Below are positions 53,300 to 64,000 of a stretch of DNA of 64,000 nt, piece after piece. The translations under genes and the position numbers were made by a program. Source of the DNA: Apoda limacodes (taxonomy: Eukaryota; Arthropoda; Insecta; Lepidoptera; Limacodidae). Position 1 is the stretch's first letter; every line of letters begins with the position of its first letter. Where the stretch lies: NCBI GenBank assembly GCA_946406115.1, contig OX291543.1, positions 4,714,501 through 4,778,500 on the forward strand, given 5' to 3'. The notes beneath the pieces were generated by a model. That model searched no databases and had not been told where the DNA came from. It saw only the letters and a program-made list of their open reading frames with translations.

Positions 53300-55230
53300 T
53301 TTTTAAACGTATAGAGACGCGACCGCTTCGCTCAACAGTAGACGCAAACTATTGTACACTATGTGGTCAAGCTTCGAGCTGACATGTAAAATGGAGGCCG
53401 CTAACACCATTGGAATCTCAAAAGGGGGCATCAGCACAAATAAAGACCCGACATGGTGGAATGACGAAGTGAAAGAAGCTATAAGAGCCAAAAGAGACCT
53501 GTTTAAACTATGGCAGATGTCAAAGTGAGAAGAAGATCGCATAGAATACAAATCGGAAAAACAACAAGCCAAACGTAAGGTTGCCGAAGCAATGGCTGAT
53601 TCCAGATCAGAGTTTTATAAACGCTTCTAAAATGCGAAGAATGACGTCGAGGTGTTCAAGATTTTCAAGCAGAGACACAGGTCCTCCCTAGACATCAGGG
53701 TGAATAATTACATCAAAGATAAAAATGGACAGCTCCTTACGTCATACGAAAGCATCAACCACAGTTGGAGGCAATACTACCAGGAACTTCTTAATGAAGA
53801 ATTCCCAAGCCATCCACTACCTGCGACTTTCGGACCGATTCGCCGTATTGAAATCGGTGAAGTAAAACAGGCCATCTCAAAGATGAAAAACCACAAGGCT
53901 GTTGGTCCTGACGAAGTGCCGGCGGACCTCTGGAAGCAACTGGGTCCTATAGGAGTTGAATGGCTTACCATGTTTTTCAACCAAATAGTTACTTCTGATA
54001 CCATCCCGAATTCGTGGCGACAAAGCTTTCTGGTCCCGTTTTACAAAAACAAGGAAGATGTCAGCGATTGTGAAAACTATAGAGGAATCAAGTTAACCTC
54101 ACACACGCTGTAACTGTGGGAGAGAATGTTGAACAACCGCTTTCAAAACCAAATAACACCTCGTTTTTATCGACCTTGAAAAAGCGTTCGACCGAGTGCC
54201 ACGTAAGTTAGTCTGGCAAGCCTTGCGAGCCCAGGGAATCCCGGAACATTACATTTTCCTGGTACAAGATATGTATAAAGACATCAGCACACATGTGAGA
54301 AGCGTGGCGGGAGTAAGCAAACCCTGCGAAGTTAAAGTTGGCGTCCATCAAGGATCGGCACTCAATCCGCTCCTGTTTAACCTTGTCATGGATTATCTGA
54401 CAAGAAAGATTCAGTACCCTCTTCCTTGGTGCCAGTTGTATGCAGACGACATCGTCCTCATCGATAAATGCAAACATCAACTGCAAAAGACTCTTGATCT
54501 TTGGAGGCAGGCGCTGGAAGATAATGGCCTATGTATCAGCCGAAGCAAACCAGAATACCTTAAGTGTCATTAAGTGTCAACGATGGAGAACCCTTGCCAA
54601 AGGTGGATCAATTTAAGTACCTTGGGTCAATGCTAACGGCTGATGCAAACATAGACAAAGACGTCACACATAGAGTCAAGACTGCCTGGATGCGCTGGAG
54701 AGCCCTAACCGGCGTACTTTGTGACCCAAAGATACCGATTAAAACTTAAGGCAAGGTATACAAAACCGCTGTTAGGTCTGCGATGACGTATGGTGCTGAA
54801 TGCTGGGCCATCAAAAATCACACGAGCAACAGCTACATGTTAGCGAAATGAAAATGCTAAGATGGTCGGCCGGTGTTACGATACTTAACAAAATACGCAA
54901 CGAACACATCCGCGGAAGCTTCAAAGTAGCACCGGTCACTGAGAAGGTCACTGAAAGTCGCCTCAGATGGTATGGGCATGTAATGAGACGCAGCGATGAC
55001 CATGTAGTAAAAGTGGCATTGAATTTCCCTAGCAAAGGGAGGCCTAAAAGAGGCCGCGGTAGACCCCAAGCCACCTGGTGGTCGTCAATATCAAAGGACA
55101 TGGAGCGCGCCCAGTTGAATCCCACGACTACTCAGGACAGAAAGTCCTGGAGCTCTAGAACGAGGAGAGCCGACCCCAAGTAAAGGGTAGAGGCAAAGAC
55201 AAAGAAGATGTTCGTAGGCTACAGAGTCTA
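53300..55230 (+). pseudogene. RTE-type LINE, RT and C-terminus, with internal deletion
   Basis: Plus-strand order: TWWNDEVKEAIRAKRDLFKL (about 53450-53510), linker to FKIFKQRHRSSLDIRVNNYI, then RT: MKNHKAVGPDEVPADLWKQL, SWRQSFLVPFYKNKEDVSDC, ENYRGIKLTSHTL (54050-54113), a stop, and FIDLEKAFDRVPRKLVWQAL (54160-54220) with LRAQGIPEHY, VGVHQGSALNPLLFNLVMDY, YADDIVLI (54440-54463). Between NRFQNQITP and FIDLEKAF about 50 residues expected in RTE elements are missing, so the copy has a deletion near 54157. The C-terminus has FKYLGSMLTADA, RWYGHVMRRSDDHV and GRPKRGRGRPQATW. RTE clade is supported by the LVP.YK-K-D, NYRGIKL and GRP motifs. Confidence 0.8.
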
Positions 55231-55234
55231 TGAC

Positions 55235-56025
55235 GAACAATATATAATAATCAGTAGTAAATTACAGTCATTATATTAATAGGAATACAGTATCGATCAA
55301 CACCATTAAAGCAAATTGTTCTTAACATTGTGAGTTTCATTAGTTAAAAGTTGCTTTAAGCTATAAGCTTATAAGGAACATGATCACAATCAGCATATAA
55401 TCACATCACATGGTAAATAGTCATAATTTTCTCTACGAATATTTCCAAGAAAGGTTTTAATATGATACATCAGGGTGTTGCTATTCTATACAAAGTTATT
55501 TATGTGTAAACGTGACTCATAGACTCACTTCCTTGTGTAAATCGCAAAACTTATGAGAATGATATGAATAATTCAGTGTTAACAAAACTTTAGTACCTAT
55601 TTTAAGAAAGTTGTAGTTTTATTATTACTTTTAGAACTTATAAAAAATAAAACTAAAAAAATAAATACTATCACGACACTAATCCCCGAATTAATAGTTT
55701 CAATGGTACTGCTATAAGTTCCAATGATTCATAAATATCTTTATGTGACAACCCTATGTACTTTTTGTCGACGGGCAATGTTGGCGCGCATGCGTTCGAA
55801 CAACTAAGGGTAACTTTGCCCACTGCCAGAATTTTTTATTTATAAAGCGTTAAATATTGAAATTGTAACTGAAATAATCTCTTACTCTTAATATATAGCA
55901 TGCTATAAAATAAAATTACCTGTGAGTTCGCCATTAAGCGCAATCCACAAATACTTAATGGAAGAAATTTGCCCGAAAAACACACACCACACTTGACAAG
56001 ATCTGGCAGGTGACTGAATGAACTT
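55235..56025. other. No recognisable gene
   Basis: AT-rich sequence between the RTE and Jockey fragments; no coding or repeat feature was recognised apart from short AATAAA-type motifs. Confidence 0.4.
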
Positions 56026-56027
56026 TT

Positions 56028-56945
56028 TTTTTTCTGAACTGACTATGCAGTTGGCTGTTGCAGCCATTACTGCTTCACCGGACTTTATTTGGGCGAGTCT
56101 CTGAAAGAAGGAGCCTCAGCCCGTATAGCGCCCAACGCTCAAGAGCTCCCCGCGGGGGCAGCCTCGGCTTGGGTTGTCACTCTCGGGGGCGTCCCTTCAA
56201 CCGATTCCGGACCCTATCCGAATAGCGAGATCGTCATCTGGGGCCGTTAGGCCTAACTATAGTTTTACGACCGTGCCGAGGTCGATCGGGGGGATGGTAC
56301 GTTGTGGATTGCACAATTAATCGATTCGGGTGATTTTGTGTACGCTCGAAAAAGCGAACTGCCAGATCTTTGAAATATTGGGGAATCGTGGGGAGTTCGA
56401 AATCTCTGTGTAGCTCCATTGCGGACGTACCAGGAGGCTCCGGAGGTCGCTGTGAGAAAGCGATTTTGGAGGGTCTGAAGTTTGTGGAGATTGCGCTTGG
56501 ATAACGCAAAGACTACGCTAGCATAAGCTAGTATGGGGCGGATGCAAGTTGTGTAAAGATTTAGCTTATTTCTAAGCGACATCTTACTGTACTTGCCTAT
56601 CATAGGATAAAGACGACCGTGGACAAAAGCGGCTCGGTCTCTAAGTATTTTGGTGTGATCGCGAAAGTTCAAACGCCTATCCAGGGCCACACCGAGACAT
56701 TTGGTCTTGTTTTGCCAGGGAATGGCACGACCGAAGAGTGAGAGGGGAGATGGCCGCGGAGGGCGGCCAGAGGTAAAGAGAACGGCAGAGCTTTTGTCGG
56801 GATTCTGCATTTCCGGAACCATTCGCCTAGGGCGGTAATAGCGGGTTGGCGTCTCTTAGTGATTCGACTCACTTGCCTACCGGTGGTATAGATAGCGGTA
56901 TCGTCCGCAAAGAGGGCTAATTGGGTACTGTAGAGGTTACGACCT
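56028..56945 (-). pseudogene. Jockey-clade LINE, RT end and C-terminus
   Basis: The minus strand reads STQLALFADDTAIYTTGRQV (catalytic FADD near 56890-56930), TKRRQPAITALGEWFRKCRI, then NPDKSSAVLFTSGRPPRPSP, FGRAIPWQNKTKCLGVALDR, RLNFRDHTKILRDRAAFVHG and LYTTCIRPILAYASVVFALS (56265-56822), the Jockey thumb and C-terminal domain. The 3' UTR to 56028 is GC-rich (TCAAGAGCTCCCCGCGGGGG). The upstream half of the same protein is at 60500-61480, on the other side of a Gypsy-type insertion. Confidence 0.78.
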
Positions 56946-57590
56946 CTTGTTAAGTGTAAAGGAAGTAAATATGCTAGCGAACGTTTATCACGCAGAAAAT
57001 ATTTCGTAATGGTTTTATGAAAATATAATAGATGGTGTCAGTGCGTTTTTAAATAAAAACAATTGGAATTTAGAGTTTGTCAGTATTTTTACATTGATTG
57101 AGATTCCAGTGAAAATTATAGATCGGACAAGTCTATATAAATTTGGAGGGTCGATTCCTGTCTCTATCAGGGAGCCCTAGAATTTGTAGAATGGCCTAAT
57201 ACTGCCAGTTGACTTAGGGTAAGATACTCCAGTATCCAAAATGCAATAAGCATCGCCACCATTGCGATTAAATGTAGATATGACCCAATGTACCGACACG
57301 ACGACCCGAGGCCTATTGAAGGATGGCCTAATGAAAGAAGACGTACTGCAGATAAGTTTAAAATTGTATAATAAATCTCCTAGGTAGTAGATGAGTCTAA
57401 AGGATGTATACTCTTGTGGCGATTGAAAAGAACATCTGAATACATAAAAGAACTCCCGATGTCGTCTTTTTATTAGCAGAGATCCCGATACCTAATAAGA
57501 AATAGGTAGAAGCAGCTTCTTTACGTACGCAGTCTTGGAGTACGCCGTTGTCTGCTAAAACAGGTGACAAAGGGATAGAGAAAGGTAAAA
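56946..57590. other. Probable 5' portion of the LTR-element insertion
   Basis: Starts TGTTAAGTGTAAAGG at the break point of the Jockey RT. No LTR partner was identified. GGAGGGTCGATTCCTGTC near 57147-57164 resembles a Pol III B box or a tRNA-derived piece. Nothing coding recognised. Confidence 0.3.
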
Positions 57591-58010
57591 TTATTTAGCA
57601 ATAATGTCCCTAAATGTCCAAGAATTATCTAGGAGAATGTCAGGTGATGGGTCAGAGGTATTAAGAGCCCTCAATGAACTTGAGGTGCACATTGTAGTAA
57701 TGGGTTTCGACAAAGCAACAAAGGGTCGGCAGGATCTGGAATTGTTATTGCCAGATCACTGGCGCAATTATCTCACAGTGGATAAAAAATTTGGTTGTAG
57801 GAGATGTAGTATTGTTATATTTTGATAAACGACGAACAGGGTTCTCATATAAATTAAAGAAAATTTATAAGGGTCCGTATGAGATTGTTTGGTTAGTTAG
57901 GCATAACAATGCGTTGTTGAGAAATGTACGTACGGATAGACAGGTAGGTCCTGTACATTTTAATAGGTTAAAAGTATCCCGTCCGAGATTAACCTAATAG
58001 ATTAATTTAA
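57591..58010 (+). pseudogene. Gypsy integrase C-terminal (GPY/F) region
   Basis: Two frames: 57604-57825 (SLNVQELSRRMSGDGSEV, VMGFDKATKGRQDLELLL, PDHWRNYLTVDKK) and 57791-57997 (VGDVVLLYFDKRRTGFSYKL, KKIYKGPYEIVWLVRHNNAL, GPVHFNRLKVS). The K..GPY.I....N..L motif is the GPY/F module at the end of Gypsy integrases, followed by the usual VH..RLK tail. They are separated by a frameshift near 57790. The catalytic core is absent, so the pol gene is truncated. Confidence 0.72.
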
Positions 58011-60480
58011 CCAATTTACATGGTTAAATAAATAAACAGACAGATCGATTTATTTATATATAGATAATGAAGTCAGGGTATAAAGCTAGTCAGGCTAGTT
58101 TAAGTAAACTTTTTTGACATGTTTTTCAAAATTCAGAAGGTCTAGTAGCGGACATGATTAATATTTGAATGGTAATTTAGGTATTTTAGATGGTTGAGGT
58201 AGATTTTTTTCAAAATTCAGAAGGTCTAGTAACGGACATTGTTAATATTCTAATGGTAATTTAGGTATTTTAGATAGTTTAGGTAGATTTTTTTCAAAAT
58301 TCAGAAGGTCTAGTAACGGACATTGTTAATATTCGAATGGTAATTTAGGTTTTTTTTTTAAAATGTAGAAACTCTAGTAGCAGACATTGGTAATATTTGA
58401 GTTGTAATTTAGGTATATAGATTATTTAGGTATGTTTAGGTCTTCTAAATTATACTAGGTAAGCAAGAAATGCTTGAGAGAAATAGGTAATTTCTTAAAA
58501 GTTTAGAAGTTTGAAAGTCAAACTTAGGTAATGTCGAGTGATTATAGGATATCATGAAAAGTTATCCGATAAAATACAATAGGTGTAGAGCGTATGATGT
58601 TTATTGAAGTTGTCATAGCAAGATTGGAGGAGTGAGCCATGTTATTTTAGTTGTCATGGTAACGTAAAATAATAGGGTATTTTCATTTTGGTTGTATTAT
58701 TATGGTTGGTAAATATTTCAACATAAGGTTGTGCTACAAATAAATGGTTAGAAGATAGTGTAGATGAAATATGATAGAAGAAGGCTGTAGCCTTGCCATA
58801 AAGCGGAATATAGAAACGAGTAAAGCAGGAAGAGAAGTTCACCAAGTCATGAGTAACTTGTACCTTGTATTAAGTACACGCTGGAGGTTAGTAAATATTG
58901 TAGGAGCATAGATTGAGGTAAAGAGAGTTCATAGGAAACGAGGGTTTGGTAACTTGATAGTTGTAGGAAGTAGTCATACAAGTAGGATTTAGTAGAGAAT
59001 TGTAGGAATTTTAATAGGTGTAGGTTATTTTGTTGAAAAGTTCAGTAGAGTTTGATATATGAGATTTGTGTTAGAAAAATACAAAGTCTTCATATGAAAA
59101 TAGGTCAAGCATAGAGAAGTTTGAAGTAGGATAAGGTTCCGTAGGGAATTTGTTATTGTTAGATGTGTGTAGGATGACAGTAAAGTTAGTTTAGGACGAG
59201 CGAATTCAGAGTTCGAGGTTATATTTGTCATTGGATAGGGCTAAGACAGATTGATGCTAGTCGGTAGTAGGGTTCCGTATGGTGATTCGATTAATTTTAT
59301 TGAATTTGATTATTATATATTAAAAGATAGGATTTTTTAAGTTAAGGTTCCTTAAGATTAGTGAGTTTAGTACGGATAGTTTCCACTAGGAAAAGGGTTA
59401 GATGAAGTCAAGAGGAGTTTTAGTTTATTTAAGTAAGGTTCCGTAGGTAGATTTTTATAATAAAATTGTAAAGAGTGAATTGAACTTGACATATGACTTT
59501 AATGAATAAAGGACATAAAGGTAATTTATTAGTATAATGTTTTAATAAGTTAGGGTAATTAAAGGAAATAACTCCATCCTAAAATAATAGTTGTTATTGT
59601 GGTTAATTAATTTTGTTATTAGTTAGAAAGGGAAAAGAAAAGTTGTAAATGGAATGTAATGTGTAAAAGATGTTATTTTCTTCATTTTCTTATAAAGGCC
59701 GTAAATGTAAAGATTTTACAATTTGAAAATATGCGCGATAGGATATACATTGAATTTCTTAATGAAAAAGAAACTTTGTTTAATTATAATTCAGGTAATG
59801 AAAGTTTATGAGATTTTTAGGATGTATGGTAGGTATTTGATGTAAAATAAAATTCTCATAGTTGATGAATTTATTAATTGTTAAGGAGTTATAGGTATTT
59901 AGTAAAGTTGTTTATTAGTTAATTAGAAATGGAATAAATATGGGGTACGAGGTTTATAAAGGCTAATGCAAGCCGAAAATAGGAGATTTTGTGTTATTGC
60001 AAGATGTTAAAGTAAGTTAGGTAGGTATTGCACTAAATGCATGGTGATGCGCTACCAAATCTAGTTAAGATAAGTATCTTAATATTGTTTTTAATTTTGA
60101 ATTGTTGATGAAAAAGTATAAACGAGTATGAAGGGCCATTGTATTTATAGATTGTTTATTAATTTTTTTGTGTGCCTTCCTATTCAGAAATATTCAGAAA
60201 AGGAGATGCTGAGTTAGGGATGAATTGTAGGTCGATACGGGTAGGATCTATAACGCGATTTGAATTTAGAATCAAATGAACACTGGTTGACATGAATAAG
60301 TTATTGTGCTGCATTACAGTTTTTAACTTGAATTATAAGTGATAAATGTAAATGGAAGTTAGGAGGACGAGAGATTTTGTTTTATCAGAAAGACTAAAAG
60401 ATGTTTAAAGTAAAGTCAGGTATAGGTTCAATTGGGATAAGCTTTTGTTTTCCTATATTGAATTGATGATAATGTAATTA
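58011..60480. other. C-poor region following the Gypsy integrase, no genes
   Basis: About 2.4 kb in which C is scarce on the plus strand, so that A, T and G make up nearly everything (for example runs such as 'gtaatttaggtattttagat'). No supportable frame in either strand. It may be the 3' UTR and LTR of the Gypsy-type element, which ends where Jockey sequence resumes at about 60500. Confidence 0.5.
58121..58430 (+). repeat. Tandem repeat, 84-bp unit, three copies plus a diverged fourth
   Basis: The unit starts TTTTTCAAAATTCAGAAGGT and contains AGTAACGGACATTGTTAATA and TGGTAATTTAGGTATTTTAG. TTCAAAATTCAGAAGG recurs at 58125, 58209 and 58293, giving an 84-bp period. The fourth copy (from about 58375) is diverged. 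Confidence 0.85.
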
Positions 60481-60499
60481 ACGTAGGTTGATAGGGTAT

Positions 60500-61480
60500 T
60501 ATAGTGTAAAATATAATAGAAGGCAGAGAAGGGGAAGATTGAGGTGTTTTAGGATATCGTTAGAGATACCGTCCGCACCGGGGGCTTTACGGGGGCGTAG
60601 GTCTTTGATGACCTGTTGGACTTGGTCGACAGTGACTGGGGGCAGGAGGTCTTCTGGAGGCAGAGAAATTCTGCGCTCCACTTCGCCGTCTACCACACGC
60701 ACGTGGTCGGGATCGAACGGCTGTGTGCTTAAGGCACATTGGGCTTGGAGGCTAGACGCTAGGCAATCCGCTTTTTCGTCGTCATCGAACGCGGGAACGT
60801 TGTTGGGACGTGTTAACGGAGGGAGAGAGTTGGCGGTGTCTGATTTTAAAGCTCTGGCTTATCTGGCCAATAAGGAGAAATGTTCTCCATCAGATCACCG
60901 AAACGTTGGGCGCGAAGCTCAGCTACAGCGGTTCCTACACGGCGGTGTAAGACGTTGAAGCGAGCTTTATTTTCGATAGTGGGAGCACGATCGCGTCCGC
61001 GGCGGGCCGCGTTACGCTCAGTCATTAGCGATCTGATGTGCTGAGGCAGGATTAGGTGGTGATAATCACCAACCGGCACTTGTCTTGAGCACTCGCCAAC
61101 GGTGGCGGTCAGGTGAGTGAGTCGATAGCTACGTTTAAGTCGGTCGTGGAAGAGATTATATTGGGAACGCGGTCTAGATGTGGCGAGCTGGGATTTTCGA
61201 GCAATTGCCCGAATTTATGCCAGTCCGTCACGGTTCTAGTGTCGGGAGGAGAGTCCGAAGGGGAACCTAATCGGAGGAGGACATGGCGGTGCCCGAGTCA
61301 AGTTCGTTAAGCACCTCTATAGAGCGAAAGCTTAGCCTTACATTCTTAAGAAGTGCTATGTCGAGAACGTCAGGGTTGTTCCGAGTATTGTGGGGAAAAT
61401 AAGTGGGCGTCATGGGAGCGATGATGTCAAATGTCATGTCTGTATGAATTTAATGCCGCCAGTTTATGTTGCCAAGGATG
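60500..61480 (-). pseudogene. Jockey-clade LINE, endonuclease end to RT start
   Basis: Minus-strand order: endonuclease end (DIIAPMTPTYFPHNTRNNPD, VLDIALLKNVRLSFRSIEVL near 61290-61420), linker (YHHLILPQHIRSLMTERNAA, FNVLHRRVGTAVAELRAQRF, 60846-61079) and RT start (SLPPEDLLPPVTVDQVQQVI, KDLRPRKAPGADGISNDILK, HLNLPL, 60530-60702). It ends abruptly at about 60500. The matching C-terminal half is at 56028-56945. Confidence 0.78.
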
Positions 61481-61559
61481 ACAAGATGAAGCTGGAATAA
61501 CTGTGTTGGTGTGTGTTGGTTTTCTGTATATTTGAAAGGTACGTTTGTTTTGGCTTCTT

Positions 61560-62155
61560 TTTAAAGTTAAGTCCAAAAATTTGAGACTACCATTTTGTTA
61601 ATTTTTGGATGTATGTTGTTTAAATTATTTACAAAATTTCCTAGTTGTTGGTCTCCTCCTGTCAAGCACAATATAGTGTCATCTACATATCTATAGTAGT
61701 ACAGAACATTACTGTGAGAAATATTTTTTTTAGTTTCAAAATTATACATGAATATATCCGCCATCAGGGGACTCAAAGAAGAGCCCATTGCAAGTCCTTC
61801 TTTTTGTAAATATAATTAATTATTAAATCTGAAATAATTTTGTTGCATACAAATTGTCGTTAGATCCAACAGTTCTTGTTTTTCTTGTGGATGTATAAAT
61901 TGTCTATCAAGTATATCCGATATTAAAATTAAACATTCTTGATATGGAACATTGTTAATTAACTATCCACATCCAGCGAAACTATAATTGAATCTTCCGG
62001 TATCGCGATATTCTGAATATTTTTAAATAAATCAAGACTATATTTTAAGGAATGAATGGATTTAAATTTTGTTTTATCTTTAAGAATGTAGTCGTTGTTG
62101 AATTTTTTAGCAAGATCATATGCTGGAGCTCCTATATAGGACACGACTGGACGAA
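61560..62155 (-). pseudogene. Penelope-like element reverse transcriptase fragment
   Basis: The minus strand reads MSYIGAPAYDLAKKFNNDYI, FKSIHSLKYSLDLFKNIQNI, PEDSIIVSLDVDS (61959-62144) and then, after stops, MGSSLSPLMADIFMYNFETK, VLYYYRYVDDTILCLTGGDQ, QLGNFVNNLNNIHPKI (61567-61788). IG.P.YDLAK, SLDV, GS.LSPLMADI and YRYVDD are the Penelope RT motifs. The N-terminal part and the GIY-YIG end are missing. It is cut at 62155 by the poly(A) tail of the next LINE. Confidence 0.82.
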
Positions 62156-62159
62156 CAGG

Positions 62160-64000
62160 GTTTTTTTTTTTTTTTTAATACCACTAAGGTGGCAAACAAG
62201 CCCACGGTCCGCCTGATGGTACCGGGTCACCGTGGCCTATGGACGCTTGCAACACCAAAAGTACCACTCGCGCGTTGCCGACCCTTCAAAAATCCAATAA
62301 CTTCTTTCTTGAAGAACCCTATACTGTAGCCCTTAGAGATAACCTTGGCAGGGAGCTCATTGACAACCCAAGCGTTCGCGGAACCATTTCGGTTCGAAAG
62401 TGTGAGAATGAATTCCCTGCCGATGGCGAGCGGTTCGATGGTAGAAAGTAGCCGTGGGCATCATTTCGAACAATTCCTCAGAACACATCCCATTATACAA
62501 GCGGTAGAACACACACAGGGCGGCAAAGTCTCTCCTCAGACTTAAGGGTTCGATACGGCAAGTGAGTTTGGGATCGTCAACAATTCTCACAGCCCGTCGT
62601 TGAACCTAGTCAAAAGGTCCAAGCTGGTATCCGGGTGCACCCGCCCAGAGATGGCAGCAGTACTCCATATGGGGCCAATATTGCGACTTGTAGGACAGCA
62701 ACCTCTGCCCCGACGTGAAGTACTGCCTCGCTCTGTTCAGTACACCTAGTTTCTTGGACGCCAGCTTCACCTTATCTTGTAAATGATTCGCAACTGAACA
62801 TCGCTAGAGGTGTCAGCACCAAGGATCCCAATGCTCTTGGAGATGGAGAGGGGAGTGTTCTGGAATTGTGGGACCACAATGAATGGGGTTTACTTAGCGG
62901 TAGAACGCGCAGACTTGTGTCTTTGTAGGGTTGAATCGGACCAAGTTTACCCGTCCCCAGTCAGAGACCTTGGACAATGTGGTCTCGATTTGAGACACAA
63001 GGTTTTTCTCCACGACGGCACGAGGGATGTTTGCACGACTCGTGTAATAAGCGTCTCCAGTACTGTCATCTGCATAGCAATGCATGTTGTTGATGTCCAA
63101 CATGTCATTGATATGCAGTAGAAACAGCGTAGGAGACAGCACAGAGCCTTGCGGGACACCAGCATTAATGTCCATGCTATCAGAGCATCTACCGTCAACT
63201 ACGTTTCGTATGCGCCTGCCGGACAAAAAGCTAGCCACTCATTTGCACAAACCCTCGCGCACTCCGTAAGATGGCAACTTCGATAGAAGACCCCGGTGCT
63301 AGACCCGGTCGAACGCCTTCGCTATGTCCAGGCTACATGCCAATGCCTCCCCCTGACTCTCAATGGCTAGTGCCCATCGATGTGTGAGATACACTAGTAG
63401 GTCACCAGTCGAGCGACCGTGGCGAAAGCCATATTGACGATCACTGACCAGGTCATGTTCTTCTAGGTATCTTAGAAGCTGTGTGTTGATCACACGCTCC
63501 ATAACCTTGGAGAGGAGAGAGGTAATAGCGATAGACCTGTAATTCGATGGATCTGATCTATCGCCCTTTTTGGGCACCGGGTGCACATTCGCAGTCTTCC
63601 ATGAAGACGGAAATTGCCTAGTGTGGTAGGAAAGCGCGAAGAGGCGCGTGAGTACAGGACATAACTCAGTAACATTCCATACCAGCGAGGATTGTCTCAG
63701 TGACTGCGGCTGCGCAGACGTCAGGATCTTCTGAGCTAAAGCAGATCTGCCTCCACGGGTACGAAGCATAAAATTCTCGCAATCCATCCCGGTCTGCCGA
63801 CTCATAATGCCAAACACGACGCCAATTAGTTGGCCCAGAAGGATCGGGTTGTGTGCATGACACTTGAGTCCGAACGAGACAGTGGTCCGAGGAGCCTTAA
63901 GACGCATCCACTGAGACGGAATATCCGTCCGGATGTGTAGTCAGCAGAAGGTCCAGTAAGGAGCTTGTATGGTCCTCTATATCTGGTATTCTCGTTGGAG
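62160..64000 (-). pseudogene. Jockey/CR1-type LINE ORF2, RT and C-terminus; runs off the window
   Basis: Minus strand. RT: HPVPKKGDRSDPSNYRSIAI (63540-63600), LSKVMERVINTQLLRYLEEH, DRQYGFRHGRSTGDLLVYLT, ALACSLDIAKAFDRV (first catalytic Asp, 63299-63345), then MASFLSGRRIRNVVDGRCSD, INAGVPQGSVLSPTLFLLHI, MHCYADDSTGDAYY (catalytic YADD, about 63065-63085). C-terminus: MRIVDDPKLTCRIEPLSLRR, FAALCVFYRLYNGMCSEELF (62480-62590). The 3' end has GCAAACAAGCC inverse and a poly(A) of about 20 (T-run 62160-62177). Frameshifts at about 63298 and 62890. The 5' part lies beyond the window. Confidence 0.82.

Noticed and set aside
57140..57170. GGGTCGATTCC as tRNA gene or primer-binding site
   Set aside because: Only a B-box-like match; no tRNA body and the orientation does not fit a primer-binding site.

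Overview
The window looks like a stretch of a lepidopteran (moth or butterfly) nuclear genome. It is AT-rich and almost entirely made of transposable elements. The evidence is many decayed non-LTR retrotransposons of types common in Lepidoptera (CR1/Jockey-like with an FP-type ORF1, LOA-like with RNase H, RTE, Jockey), Gypsy and Penelope fragments, P-like and pogo-like DNA transposons, and several dispersed short repeats. No intact host gene was recognised; one possible host exon (6247-6489, minus) is listed with low confidence.

The centrepiece is a structurally complete Polinton/Maverick (adintovirus-like) element at 23677-40857 (17,181 bp). It is flanked by a perfect 6-bp target duplication (CTCGCT) and has matching inverted termini; the right one begins 5'-AG as expected for the group. 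The right half carries a tightly packed minus-strand virion and integration module, in transcription order: packaging ATPase, an acidic conserved protein, a fibre-like coiled-coil protein, integrase with chromodomain, PLA2-domain protein, adenain-like protease, minor capsid protein, a 56-codon basic protein found by reading the junctions, major capsid protein, and a Cys-rich protein. Several joints are 4-nt ATGA overlaps. The left half carries plus-strand genes: a spliced, GC-richer cargo gene of unknown function with a MITE in its intron, protein-primed DNA polymerase B, and two small unknown genes. Polymerase and major capsid genes are broken (one in-frame stop and three frameshifts, two of them in 8-nt homopolymers), so this copy is probably inactive unless the homopolymer shifts are assembly errors.

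Region by region: 1-5600, Jockey fragment and a near full-length CR1-like LINE with an extra hydrophobic ORF; 5600-14000, Gypsy remnant, possible host exon and two minus-strand LOA-like LINEs, one with a plus-strand LINE fragment nested in its endonuclease; 14382-16821, a P-element-like transposon with 8-bp duplication and THAP remnant; 17000-23670, RT fragment, second THAP fossil, pogo-like transposase and dispersed repeats; 23677-40857, the Polinton; 40864-50510, LINE 3' ends, a foldback element, Gypsy fragment, microsatellite-rich duplications; 50510-55230, a CR1-like LINE (minus) then an RTE LINE (plus); 56028-61480, a Jockey LINE split by a Gypsy-type insertion; 61560-64000, a Penelope fragment interrupted by a Jockey/CR1-type LINE that runs off the window end.

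All family assignments come from reading motifs by eye; no database search was run.
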